A stretch of DNA of 64,000 bases, from positions 186,001-250,000 of the forward strand of contig NZ_CANMAO010000004.1 of assembly GCF_947495845.1 (NCBI RefSeq), given 5' to 3'. The position numbers and the translations under genes were made by a program. The notes beneath the pieces are model-generated. The model was not told the DNA's origin. It did no database searches and saw only the letters and a list, made by a program, of their open reading frames with translations. This stretch comes from an uncultured Endozoicomonas sp. Its GTDB lineage: Bacteria; Pseudomonadota; Gammaproteobacteria; Pseudomonadales; Endozoicomonadaceae. Of the stretch, positions 28,734-37,995 are shown piece by piece (the stretch's first letter is position 1; each line of letters begins with the position of its first letter).

Positions 28734-31310
28734 ATGCCTTTAGGTTCACTTAGCGATTCCATGCCCATGCTACATCGTCGAACAGTCTACGATGCAGAAA
28801 CCCCTCCACAAACAAAACCTGAAAACACCTCTAAAAGCTTTGTTAATCGCTGTACAAAGCCGATTTCACTAGAAAAAATGCTTTTAGACTTAGAAACCGG
28901 TCTCGTCCACTCGGATTTGGCCAGATTAAATCGATCAGGGAAAGAAATATTTAAGGATGGTACATTATCTCTGGCCAAGGATGTTCTTACTCGTTTCAAT
29001 ATTGCATCGCCAATCTTCGACTTTATAGAATTTTTAAATCAATCTTCCGATAAAACTGAAAGGGCAATAAAAAGCATCATTGCGGATAAAGTTAATATAC
29101 TGTCTTCTAATGATCCGAAAAAATTGAAGCAATTAAGTGAATTAAAAATTTTAAAATATATTAATAAAACAAATAAATATGCCCTTGGAAATGAAAACCC
29201 GTACCCTAAAAACCATAGTCAATTGATCATTCAGATGATGAAAGATACTTGCCGTGGCTTGAATGATGAAGACAACATAAAGTCTCTTAATTCTCATGCA
29301 CTTTCAATACTTGAATCGTTAAATAACACCCCATTAGCAATTGAAGACGACAACCTTCCTGAAGCGTTCGAATCTGGCATTTATCCCTGCACCCCAGATA
29401 CGATCATGTACAAGTTTCAATCATTACTTCATACTAAAATGGACTTCGATAAAAATAAGGAAGCGATCATTAAAGCTTTCATCAATGAATGTTCCGTGAT
29501 GCATAATTTCTATCTCAAGTTAGGAGCATGTATTGTAGACGCTGAATCCAAGATACTTGAAAAAACAATAACAGAAATTACCAATTTTAAATCCAGTCAA
29601 ACTACAACAGGATCTCTTTCGAGCTTACTTAAAAGCATGGCCGATGGAGCGGACAAATACGGCCCTTTAATTTACCTAATCATTCTGGCTACAGCTCTTC
29701 TGGAAAGAGGAGTCGCGACCCCAGTAAAAATGGCTAGGCTAGCTGTTATATTAGGACCTATCATAGCCAATTCATCTGCATCGGCTACGGCTTCACCTAC
29801 AAACCTGAAAGACTCAATTGGTGATAAGGCATTCGACGATATAGAAAACCTGTTCAGCGCAAATAACGTTGAAGATATAAAAATGAAACCTGCAAACCTG
29901 GGGGCATCAGCTTTTGCGGCCATGGTTTATTTTATTGGCACCGCGAAAAATGCCGCCGAGAGGAGCAAAGGTGCAAATCTCGAAAGCCCCTCTGAAAATC
30001 TTATTCAAAAATTGTTTATCGAATTAAGAGATGCATTTCAGAAAAAAGAGCTTGATGAAAATCGTAAAGACCTAGGCGGCCCAGATGAATTTGTCAACCT
30101 AGTCAAAACAACGACGGATAATTTTGTCAATAAAGCTGGTGTCGCCGCCACATATTTACGTGCATGCTTGAATGTAGCCTTTGAGTTCAAACCTGCACTG
30201 CCTAACGTTGCTAGTTTGGATCTTGCTTATTCTATCGCCAATCGGTTATTTGTGCCGGCATTAGTGATAGAATCTGAAGGCATGAAACAAGACACCATTG
30301 TAGAAAACGAAAAATATGCAATCAAAATAGCCAAACTTAAAAAATATAGTAATCAGCCCCTTACCAAGGCAGAGAAAGACATGCTAGGCTATGACCAAAA
30401 GCAACCAAGTAACTATGCAAATTCAAGATTCAAAACCAACTGCGCTTCATTTGCTTCATGCGGTATAGTCACAACAGTTACTTTTGTTGATTTGGTTGCA
30501 ACCTTATTCAATACTTCTGATATAATGTCACACAAAGAGATAGATCCGAGCTACCCCAATACTTTGCCTATCTGGTCAAGTGCTATTCCAGGTACCGAGA
30601 ATTGGACTCAACCGATGAATCTTCTCTTTTTCTTTAAGTCGTTGCCATCTGTTGCCGCAATATTTGCTTTGCTTGAAACGCATCTCTGGTCTGCAGACTA
30701 TAACGTTCATGATATGAGACTCCTTGGCCACTGCGTTGCCCGGAACGTTTTCGGTTTTATTCCCGCCATATTATGGGAATTCAGCTCCACACTTCTTACT
30801 ATATGGGCGAATATTATTGACACGCTCATTGTTACTTATAGTCAGGATAAGGGAGCTGCGGACTCAAAACGAAAAGCTGATATTTGTCGTAAGCTGGAAC
30901 TCCTGAAATATTGCATCCAGACCGTAATTTATACGAGGGAGACTGGAGGTCAATCCAATGCGAGTGAAGCACCAACATCTGTCACCTCTGTGAATGAGCT
31001 GCTTCAGACCTCTAAAAACATAAGAGAAGAAAGCCTACCACCATCACATGACCAGTTACCTGAACAAACCACACCACAACAGGCACAAACACCGATCACA
31101 ACCGCTGAACATAGCCCTCCAACCTCAGTTGCAGAGTTTTATTCTACCTACATTGATAAGATGAAGATAGATTTGTTATCTACTAATGCAGTGAAAAGAG
31201 CTGAGTCTGCCATTGTAGGTTTTGACCCTCGAAAAGGCTTAACGCCAGAGGATGAACATCTACTCTTAAAGGAAGAAGCTGCAAAACTTACGATTGAGGA
31301 CATTGACTAA
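28734..31310 (+). CDS. Large hypothetical protein with hydrophobic segments, effector-like
   Basis: An 858-residue protein, unrecognised. The ATG at 28734 is preferred over 28722 because GGAG lies 6 bases before it. There is no N-terminal signal peptide; the start is polar and Ser/Thr/Pro-rich. Hydrophobic stretches lie near residues 305-345 (YGPLIYLIILATALLERGV and MARLAVILGPIIANSSASA), 580-600 and 650-700 (SLPSVAAIFALLETHL and VFGFIPAILWEFSSTLLTIW). The tail after 760 is Pro/Gln/Thr-rich. Codon use and base content are more AT-rich than flanking genes, and the gene sits beside transposase and repeat debris, so acquisition is likely. A signal-less protein with internal membrane segments would suit a secreted translocator or effector, but no family supports this. 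Confidence 0.6.
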   Translation: MPLGSLSDSMPMLHRRTVYDAETPPQTKPENTSKSFVNRCTKPISLEKMLLDLETGLVHSDLARLNRSGKEIFKDGTLSLAKDVLTRFNIASPIFDFIEFLNQSSDKTERAIKSIIADKVNILSSNDPKKLKQLSELKILKYINKTNKYALGNENPYPKNHSQLIIQMMKDTCRGLNDEDNIKSLNSHALSILESLNNTPLAIEDDNLPEAFESGIYPCTPDTIMYKFQSLLHTKMDFDKNKEAIIKAFINECSVMHNFYLKLGACIVDAESKILEKTITEITNFKSSQTTTGSLSSLLKSMADGADKYGPLIYLIILATALLERGVATPVKMARLAVILGPIIANSSASATASPTNLKDSIGDKAFDDIENLFSANNVEDIKMKPANLGASAFAAMVYFIGTAKNAAERSKGANLESPSENLIQKLFIELRDAFQKKELDENRKDLGGPDEFVNLVKTTTDNFVNKAGVAATYLRACLNVAFEFKPALPNVASLDLAYSIANRLFVPALVIESEGMKQDTIVENEKYAIKIAKLKKYSNQPLTKAEKDMLGYDQKQPSNYANSRFKTNCASFASCGIVTTVTFVDLVATLFNTSDIMSHKEIDPSYPNTLPIWSSAIPGTENWTQPMNLLFFFKSLPSVAAIFALLETHLWSADYNVHDMRLLGHCVARNVFGFIPAILWEFSSTLLTIWANIIDTLIVTYSQDKGAADSKRKADICRKLELLKYCIQTVIYTRETGGQSNASEAPTSVTSVNELLQTSKNIREESLPPSHDQLPEQTTPQQAQTPITTAEHSPPTSVAEFYSTYIDKMKIDLLSTNAVKRAESAIVGFDPRKGLTPEDEHLLLKEEAAKLTIEDID

Positions 31311-31479
31311 CTTCGAAAAATGCGCAAGGGGGCAATCCGCTATTCAGGAAAAAGAATAGTTCTGCTGAGTGGGCAGCAAGACTGAAGGATGAAAAGCAAA
31401 ATAAGGAAGACAAAGCCTTACCTACTTTGCATGGTACCTCCCAGGTCATCGCTGAATATTCAGCCATATAGCGCAATAG

Positions 31480-32196
31480 TTAAAAGTGTGTTGTATTGTT
31501 CCTCAGAAATTGCACCATCCATTGTGCTACCAAAGCACCTTCGTGAGCCTTCGACAGAGATTTAAGACCGATCTCTGTCGTTTGCTTGCCAATCAAATCC
31601 CGCCGTAAACTCATCAAAGATTTAGAAAACTCCCGAAAAAACTCCGGATGCCCCTGAATACCCAGCAGGCAGTCATCGTACTGAATCATATAAGCAGGGC
31701 AAAAAACACTACCAGCAATGATGCGGCCCATCTCAGGAACATCCAGAACCTGATCCTGATGGCTTACCAACAGTTTGAAGTTATCTCTATCCGGCTTCAT
31801 CCAGAAAGGGTGCTCGTAGATCTGGTTATCGGAAATACCAACACCCCAGCCTTTATCTGAGCGAGCTACTTCACCCCCCAGTGCTTTTGCAATGATTTGA
31901 TGACCAAAACAGATGCCCACCAATTTCTTTTTTTGTTCAAACACAACCCGGACAAATGCCTCTAATGGTGCTATCCACGGAAGGTCATCATTAGCACCAT
32001 GTTTACTGCCAGAAATAATCCAGCCATCACACTCATCAACAGACGACGGGAACTCCATATCAATCAACCGCCAAGTGGTCAGTTCAATGGAAGGCTCGAC
32101 CTGCTGTAACAGAGTCGCAAACATTTCCGGATAGTTTCCGTAAATTTTTTGAAGCTTTGGATGCACATCATCACACAACAGCAGACCAATATTCAT
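31480..32196 (-). CDS. Class I glutamine amidotransferase-like hydrolase (putative gamma-glutamyl hydrolase)
   Basis: A 238-residue protein with the GATase-1 fold. The nucleophile elbow is GICFGHQ with Cys96. The partner His183 and Glu185 lie in GIQGHPEFF. GMP-synthase-like amidotransferases of this type can hydrolyse gamma-glutamyl amides. Its position as last gene of an operon with a gamma-glutamyl ligase, an aldehyde dehydrogenase and an alcohol dehydrogenase suggests it releases glutamate from the oxidised gamma-glutamyl product, the role PuuD plays in the putrescine pathway. It is not a PuuD orthologue by motif. The ATG overlaps the upstream dehydrogenase stop by four bases. Confidence 0.8.
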   Translation of the reverse strand: MNIGLLLCDDVHPKLQKIYGNYPEMFATLLQQVEPSIELTTWRLIDMEFPSSVDECDGWIISGSKHGANDDLPWIAPLEAFVRVVFEQKKKLVGICFGHQIIAKALGGEVARSDKGWGVGISDNQIYEHPFWMKPDRDNFKLLVSHQDQVLDVPEMGRIIAGSVFCPAYMIQYDDCLLGIQGHPEFFREFSKSLMSLRRDLIGKQTTEIGLKSLSKAHEGALVAQWMVQFLRNNTTHF

Positions 32197-33362
32197 AAGC
32201 GCCCTCTTACGGCAGCAATAAACAATTGCTGATACTCCTCAACAGAAAATGCAATAGGGTTCCCACCCGCTGAAGGGTCTGCAAATGCCATTTCACCTAC
32301 CTTTTCAAAATCATCGTCTTGAATGCCTATCTCGGCAAGGGTGTGAGGAATCCCTAGATCAGCGCGAAGCTTCAAAATCCAATTCAGAAACGTATCAAAA
32401 CCAGGGTTATCCAAACGGAGATAACGACTCAAATCGGTCAGTCGATCTGATACTGCGGATTGATTAGCCTTTAAGACATAAGGCATCAGCACTGCGTTAA
32501 GAAGACCGTGGTGCGCATCGAATAATGCCCCCAACGGGTGAGCCAACGCGTGCATGGCACCAAGGCCTTTTTGAAAGGATGTCGCCCCCATAGTCGAGGC
32601 CACCAGCATCTGGGTTCGCGCTTCAAGATCATTGCCATCAGCAACAGCCGTTGGAAGATATTCTTTGATTAACCGAATACCTTCCAGCGCAATACCCTGT
32701 GCCATTGGGTGATAATGGGGTGAACAAAAAGCTTCCAGATTATGAGACAGTGCATCTATACCAGTAGCCGCCGTTATTTTTGCCGGTAAACCGCAAGTCA
32801 GAACCGGATCAAGAATGACAATCTCTGGCAACATTCTGGGGTGAAAGATAATTTTCTTAACCTTCAACCCTTCATGGGTAATGACCGATGACCGCCCCAC
32901 TTCAGAACCGGTGCCAGCAGTGGTTGGCACCGCTACAACAGGCACCATGCCATCGACATTTACCCGTGTAAAGTAATCGCCAATGTCTTCAAAATCCCAT
33001 ATTGGGCGATCCTGCCCAACCATCAACGCAATGGCTTTTGCTGCATCCAAGGCCGAGCCACCGCCAAAAGCAATAACCCCATCGTGGTCGCCTGCTTTAA
33101 AAGCTGAAACACCGGCATCAACATGAGCACCTGTAGGGTTACCCTTAATATCGGAAAACAATCCGCAGCCGTTTAATGTCTTACGACAATGTTCAACTGC
33201 CTGCTCCACCATGGGTAAAGAAGCAAGCCCCGGATCAGTCACCAGCAATGGATTGAAAAAGCCAAGCTCCTGACAGCTTTCTGGTAACTCTCTAATACGC
33301 CCAGCGCCCACGCGAACATTGGTGGGGTAATTCCAGTTTGCGGTATAGTTTTTGGTCGTCAT
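32193..33362 (-). CDS. Iron-containing alcohol dehydrogenase
   Basis: A 389-residue type III alcohol dehydrogenase. It has the NAD-binding GGGSALDAAKA and TTAGTGSEVGRSSVIT. The expected metal ligands Asp203 and His207 (GIDALSHNLEAF), His271 and His285 (GAMHALAHPLGALFDAHHG) are all present, so it should be active. In the operon it takes the place that PuuB, an FAD amine oxidase, has in the putrescine route. An alcohol group on the gamma-glutamylated substrate, as in gamma-glutamyl-ethanolamide, would need exactly this activity. Substrate is inferred. It is coupled to the amidotransferase and lies 32 bases downstream of the aldehyde dehydrogenase. Confidence 0.88.
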   Translation of the reverse strand: MTTKNYTANWNYPTNVRVGAGRIRELPESCQELGFFNPLLVTDPGLASLPMVEQAVEHCRKTLNGCGLFSDIKGNPTGAHVDAGVSAFKAGDHDGVIAFGGGSALDAAKAIALMVGQDRPIWDFEDIGDYFTRVNVDGMVPVVAVPTTAGTGSEVGRSSVITHEGLKVKKIIFHPRMLPEIVILDPVLTCGLPAKITAATGIDALSHNLEAFCSPHYHPMAQGIALEGIRLIKEYLPTAVADGNDLEARTQMLVASTMGATSFQKGLGAMHALAHPLGALFDAHHGLLNAVLMPYVLKANQSAVSDRLTDLSRYLRLDNPGFDTFLNWILKLRADLGIPHTLAEIGIQDDDFEKVGEMAFADPSAGGNPIAFSVEEYQQLFIAAVRGRL

Positions 33363-33394
33363 AACGCCTCTGTTACTTCTTATTCTTTTAACGG

Positions 33395-34783
33395 TTATGG
33401 CTGTTTTATATGAAAAGACTTGGGCCGAGTAAGAGCGTCATACCCCAACACCGACAAAGTGCAACCTCGCCCAGAGTTTTTGATGCCTGTCCAGGCCAGT
33501 CCCGGGTCTAAATAATCACACCGATTAATAAAAAATGTGCCGGTTTGAACTCGTTCACCCAATTCGATTCCAGCTTCAACATCCTGCGTAAAAATGGCAG
33601 CGGTTAAGCCAAACTCACTGTCGTTCATCAAACCAATGGCCTCGTCATCGGAACGGACTTTTTGCACGCCAACCACAGGACCAAAGCTTTCTTCAGTCAT
33701 CACCCGCATGGAGTGATCAACATTGGTTAATAGCTGAGGTGCTAAATAAGGTGTGCCTGCTTGATCCATAGGAAACTCCGAAGGATCTATATGAGCTAAT
33801 GCGCCCTGAGCTATCGCATCATTTATCTGCTGTCGTACAAAATCCGCAGCACCGGCTTTCACCAAGGGCCCTAAAGTGGTTGTCGGGTCATCAGGCCGAC
33901 CAAGACGATAGGTTTTAACCAGCGCCACCGCTTTTTCTAAAAAATCATCATAAACGGCTTCATGTACATAAATCCGCTCAATACCACAGCACGATTGCCC
34001 GGAATTAAAAAAAGCACCATCAATCACCGTGGCAACGGCGGAATCCAAATCAGCATCTTCACGAACATAGGCCGGGTCTTTCCCCCCAAGCTCCAGTCCC
34101 ATGCCGATAAAACGCCCTGCGGCTGCCTTTTCCACAGAAGCTCCCCCAGGCACTGACCCCGTAAAAGCAACATGGGCGACCTGATCGGCTTTGATCAGGT
34201 ACTCCGTATCCTGATGAGACATGTGCAAATATTGAAAGACACCTTCAGGCAAACCCGCCTCGGTAAATGCATTTACCAGACGCTCGGCGCATAATGGCGT
34301 TTGTGCAGAATGTTTTAGCAGAACCGAATTACCTGCCATTAAAGCGGGCATAATACTGTTAATGGCTGTCAGCAAAGGAAAGTTCCAGGGCGCTATAATT
34401 AGCACAATGCCGAGTGCTTCTTTCTTGATGTATCGAGTAAATCCTTCCTTCTCTGGCAAGATAACAGGGCTCAATGCTTCTTCCGCCACCGAAATCATGT
34501 GGCGGGCACGCTCTTCAAACCCTGCCACTTCACCACCAGCGTATTGAATAGGCCGCCCCATTTGCCAGGTAATTTCCCAGGCAATGTCGTCTTGTTGGCT
34601 AACAAAAATATCAACGGCGTTAGTGCAGATCTCTGCCCGTTGATTCACACTTAATAATTGCCATGCTTTTTGCGCACTGACTGCCTGAGTTAATGCCAAA
34701 TCAATTTGATTCTGCGTTGCGAGTTTTCGCTCCACATAAACCTGCCCATCCACTGGTGAGATGGTTTGCTGAACATCTGTCAT
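33395..34783 (-). CDS. NAD(P)-dependent aldehyde dehydrogenase
   Basis: A 462-residue aldehyde dehydrogenase of the superfamily's usual soluble type. The cofactor-binding APWNFPLLTAIN, the FTGSVPGGASVEKA loop, the general base Glu231 in LELGGKDPAYV, and the catalytic Cys in SGQSCCGIERIY (Cys265 or 266) are present. In this operon it would oxidise the gamma-glutamyl aminoaldehyde made by the alcohol dehydrogenase to the acid, before hydrolysis by the amidotransferase. The order is ligase, aldehyde dehydrogenase, alcohol dehydrogenase, amidotransferase, with gaps of 9, 32 and -4 bases. Confidence 0.88.
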   Translation of the reverse strand: MTDVQQTISPVDGQVYVERKLATQNQIDLALTQAVSAQKAWQLLSVNQRAEICTNAVDIFVSQQDDIAWEITWQMGRPIQYAGGEVAGFEERARHMISVAEEALSPVILPEKEGFTRYIKKEALGIVLIIAPWNFPLLTAINSIMPALMAGNSVLLKHSAQTPLCAERLVNAFTEAGLPEGVFQYLHMSHQDTEYLIKADQVAHVAFTGSVPGGASVEKAAAGRFIGMGLELGGKDPAYVREDADLDSAVATVIDGAFFNSGQSCCGIERIYVHEAVYDDFLEKAVALVKTYRLGRPDDPTTTLGPLVKAGAADFVRQQINDAIAQGALAHIDPSEFPMDQAGTPYLAPQLLTNVDHSMRVMTEESFGPVVGVQKVRSDDEAIGLMNDSEFGLTAAIFTQDVEAGIELGERVQTGTFFINRCDYLDPGLAWTGIKNSGRGCTLSVLGYDALTRPKSFHIKQP

Positions 34784-34792
34784 GATGATTTC

Positions 34793-36175
34793 TCAAATAA
34801 TTTCGAAATAACGATCCATTTCCCAATCCGTAATGTGCTTACGGAATTCACGCTCTTCCCACTCGCGACTGGCAGCGTAATGATCGACAAAATCATCCCC
34901 TAACATAGAGCGCGCAGCACTGGACTGTTTGAATTTCTGAGCCGCATCCCAAAGTGTTGAAGGTAATGCTAACTCTGGTGAATGCTGTTGTTCATAGGCA
35001 TTGCCTTTTACCTGCACTTCAGGCTCCCATTCATTAATAATGCCCTGCAGGCCAGAAGCCAAAGCAGCGGCCAGAGAAAGGTAAGGGTTGGCATCCGCAG
35101 AACCAAGGCGATATTCCACCCGCTGGGATTTATCGGAACCGGGAATCACTCGCAATGCTGTCGTACGATTTTCTACACCCCAGGTGGCATCGGTGGGTGC
35201 CCAGAAACCGGGAATCAGTCGTGTATAACTGTTCACCGTTGGGGCAATCATTGGCAGGAATTCAGGCATTAGTCTTTGTTGACCAGCGATGAAATGCCGT
35301 TGAATTTTACTGATATTGTTTTGATGATCAGGATCGTAAAAAGCGGACTTACCATCGGATTTATTGCGAAGAGACAAATGAATATGACCGCTCTGTCCCG
35401 GATAATCTCCAGACCATTTCGCCATAAACGTCGCCATCAGTTCATTGCGCTGAGCCAGCACTTTGATGAACGTTTTAAACAGTGCCGCCTTATCTGCAGC
35501 ATTAATCGCTGAATCAACCGTGATGGCTGCTTCGATAACGCCCGGACCTGTTTCGGTATGGATACCTTCAATGGGAAAATCCATTGTCTCACCGAGGTTG
35601 AGAATCTGATGATACAGGTCTGAATGAACAGAATTTCTAAGAATGGAATATCCAAACCAATCTGGCGTCAGTGGTTTGAGATTTCTAAACCCTTTTTCCC
35701 GGGCTGATTCTGGCGTTTCCTGAAACATAAAGAATTCATATTCCAGAGCACCAAACACATCAAAACCCAACTCATCAGCTTTGTCGATAACCCTTCGTAA
35801 TGTGCCGCGAGGACAAAGTGCTTCTGCCTGTTCTGAGAATTCCCCCATAAACAGCAACATGCCATCTTCAAAAGGAATTTCACGACAAGTCTCCGGTAAA
35901 ATTCTGACAGGAGCATCAGGATAGCCGGTATGCCAGCCCGTATAGTTAACATTATCGTAAAGCTGATCCTTACTGTCCCAACCCAGAATCACATCACAGA
36001 AGGCAAAACCATTTTCCAGGGCAGAAAAAAACTTGGCTTTGCTCATGTACTTGCCGAGCATGACGCCATCGTTATCGAACAAGCCCACTTTTACATGGCT
36101 TAACCCCCGTTCTTCAACGATTCGTTTGGCATCGGCTACAGTTTTCACATCTCTGGGGTTCTGCATACCGCTCAC
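34793..36175 (-). CDS. Glutamine synthetase-like gamma-glutamyl-amine ligase (PuuA/GlnA4 type)
   Basis: A 460-residue member of the glutamine synthetase III/PuuA group that ligates glutamate to an amine with ATP. Motifs: YEFFMFQETPES (metal-binding E-x-E region), ETGPGVIEAAI, SGHIHLSLRNK (the GS signature SGxHxH region), and RVEYRLGSADANPYLSLAA (the NRS/RxE-x-R region). There is no obvious adenylylation tyrosine motif. Sequence alone cannot separate putrescine from ethanolamine or another amine as substrate. It is the first gene of the catabolic operon. A terminator and a palindromic element separate it from the permease gene upstream. Confidence 0.88.
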   Translation of the reverse strand: MSGMQNPRDVKTVADAKRIVEERGLSHVKVGLFDNDGVMLGKYMSKAKFFSALENGFAFCDVILGWDSKDQLYDNVNYTGWHTGYPDAPVRILPETCREIPFEDGMLLFMGEFSEQAEALCPRGTLRRVIDKADELGFDVFGALEYEFFMFQETPESAREKGFRNLKPLTPDWFGYSILRNSVHSDLYHQILNLGETMDFPIEGIHTETGPGVIEAAITVDSAINAADKAALFKTFIKVLAQRNELMATFMAKWSGDYPGQSGHIHLSLRNKSDGKSAFYDPDHQNNISKIQRHFIAGQQRLMPEFLPMIAPTVNSYTRLIPGFWAPTDATWGVENRTTALRVIPGSDKSQRVEYRLGSADANPYLSLAAALASGLQGIINEWEPEVQVKGNAYEQQHSPELALPSTLWDAAQKFKQSSAARSMLGDDFVDHYAASREWEEREFRKHITDWEMDRYFEII

Positions 36176-36197
36176 TCCATTGTTTTTATTCTTGTTT

Positions 36198-36227
36198 TAA
36201 AAAGCCGGGTAACGCTTTACCCGGCCT
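36198..36227 (-). terminator. Intrinsic terminator after the APC permease
   Basis: On the minus strand GCCGGGTAA-agc-TTACCCGGC is followed by TTTTT. It shows that the permease upstream is probably transcribed apart from the ligase operon. Confidence 0.85.
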
Positions 36228-36233
36228 ATCCCT

Positions 36234-36397
36234 TAAGTACCCAACCATATGAAACCATATTTTCTGGCTTAGTGGTCAGCCACTCTACTGCGTTACATCT
36301 GCGATTACATAGCTATAGCTATGCTCACTCCGATGTGCCTTGCATAGTAACTAACCACTAAGCCAGAAATATTCGATTTCATATGATCGGGTACTTA
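36234..36397. repeat. Palindromic miniature element C (inverted relative to A and B)
   Basis: A 164-bp element with termini TAAGTACCC / GGGTACTTA, arms TATTTTCTGGCTTAGTGG / CCACTAAGCCAGAAATAT, and a centre CATAGCTATAGCTATG that is itself palindromic. Its right end overlaps the stop codon of the APC permease gene (36395-36397): the TTA of the terminal repeat is the TAA stop read on the minus strand. Confidence 0.85.
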
Positions 36398-37843
36398 ACT
36401 CAGTTCAGACTCAGCTTTGGCTATCGCCTCAAACTCTTCTTCAGGCGCCTTAGCCACCAAGTGATGACGGCTATAGAAAGCAAAGTACGCAATCATGATG
36501 GCGTAGAATACTGCAGACCAAAAGGCGGCTTCTTTACTCACCACAAAGGTTGCAATAAAAGCGACAATGGACAACAAGAAAGCAATGCCAGACGTCAATG
36601 TGCCACCAGGTGTTTTATAAGGACGTTCCAGATCAGGTTCCTTCACTCGCAGAATGATGTGCGACAAAGTCATCATGGCATAAGAGATGGTGGCACCAAA
36701 TACCGCCATGGTAATCAGCAGATCACCTTCACCGGTCAATGAAAGCAGGAACCCAATAATCCCGGGAATAACCAATGCCATGGCTGGCACCTTGCGTTCA
36801 CCGGTTTTGGACAGAAAACGTGGCAAATAACCGGCACGGGACAAGGCAAACACCTGACGGGAATAGGCATAAATAATGGAGAAGAAAGAAGCAATCAGAC
36901 CGGCAAGACCAATTAGATTCACAAATGTGGCGGCTGTGGAGTCTTCTCCATACACATGCTGCAGCGCGCCCACTAATGGCGCAGCATGGTCTTTCATAAG
37001 ATTTGCACCCGCACCACCCGGCGCCAGTACCAACACTGAACCACCAAACACCAACAGAACCAACATGGCGGTGATGATGCCTTTAGGCATATCTTTTTTA
37101 GGGTCACCCGCTTCTTCCGCTGCCAGTGGTACACCTTCCACAGCCAGGAATAACCAGATAGCAAAAGGAATCGCAGCCCAGATGCCTATATACCCTTCAG
37201 GCAGGAAAGACGATGCGCCTGCAGCCTCTGTATTTACGGCAATATCAAACAGGTTAGTGCTATCAAAGGCAGGAATCATTCCGACAATAAAGACGACAAT
37301 AGCCAATGAAGCCAACGCCGTAATCACCATCATAATCTTTAATGCTTCGCCGGCACCCCAAAGGTGAATACCCACAAACATGGCATAGAAAGCAAGGTAA
37401 ACCAGCGGACCATCCAGCCCCACCAGCTCAGACACATAGCCGCCTATAAAGACGGCAATAGCCGCAGGTGCAATAGCGTATTCAAGGAGAATCGCAGTAC
37501 CCGTCAAGTAGCCACCCCAGGGTCCAAGTGCACGACGGGCATAGGAGTAGCCGCCACCCGCCGTCGGCAATGATGCAGAAAGCTCTGCAAGGGAAAGCAC
37601 CATGAACATATACATGATGGCCATGGCAATGGTTGCCAGAAGCATTCCGCCAAAGCCACCTTGTTCAAGGCCGAAGTTCCAGCCGGCAAAATCGCCGGAG
37701 ATCACGTACGACACCCCCAGGCCTGCTAATAATATCCAGCCAGCGGCGCCTTTTTTCAGCTGTCGTTGTTTCAGGTAATCGTCCGAGACTTTTTCGTACC
37801 CGACTGAACTGTTATTGACCGGTGGTCTTCCTGTTTCCAGCAT
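36395..37843 (-). CDS. APC-family permease, ethanolamine permease type
   Basis: A 482-residue inner-membrane amino acid/amine permease with about 12 helices. The N-terminal GWILLAGLGVSYVISGDFAG, then FGGMLLATIAMAIMYMFMVL, PTAGGGYSYARRALGPWGGY and AIPFAIWLFLAVEGVPLAAE are typical of the ethanolamine permease (Eat) group. It probably imports the substrate of the adjacent gamma-glutamyl pathway. The C-terminal tail is cytosolic. The stop codon lies within the terminal repeat of element C, so the last residues may have been changed by that insertion. It is separated by a terminator from the ligase operon and is next to a LysR regulator on the same strand. Confidence 0.85.
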   Translation of the reverse strand: MLETGRPPVNNSSVGYEKVSDDYLKQRQLKKGAAGWILLAGLGVSYVISGDFAGWNFGLEQGGFGGMLLATIAMAIMYMFMVLSLAELSASLPTAGGGYSYARRALGPWGGYLTGTAILLEYAIAPAAIAVFIGGYVSELVGLDGPLVYLAFYAMFVGIHLWGAGEALKIMMVITALASLAIVVFIVGMIPAFDSTNLFDIAVNTEAAGASSFLPEGYIGIWAAIPFAIWLFLAVEGVPLAAEEAGDPKKDMPKGIITAMLVLLVFGGSVLVLAPGGAGANLMKDHAAPLVGALQHVYGEDSTAATFVNLIGLAGLIASFFSIIYAYSRQVFALSRAGYLPRFLSKTGERKVPAMALVIPGIIGFLLSLTGEGDLLITMAVFGATISYAMMTLSHIILRVKEPDLERPYKTPGGTLTSGIAFLLSIVAFIATFVVSKEAAFWSAVFYAIMIAYFAFYSRHHLVAKAPEEEFEAIAKAESELS

Positions 37844-37995
37844 CAGTGACTCCGTTTTATTGTTATGGTTTGTGGCCCATACTGCTCGGCACTGATTCAG
37901 CGAAATATGCTTAGATCAAAGTGTAAAAGCCCCATCACGAGGCAACAATCATCTTCACAAACTCTGAAGTCGTACTATTAGCAAAACTAATACCA

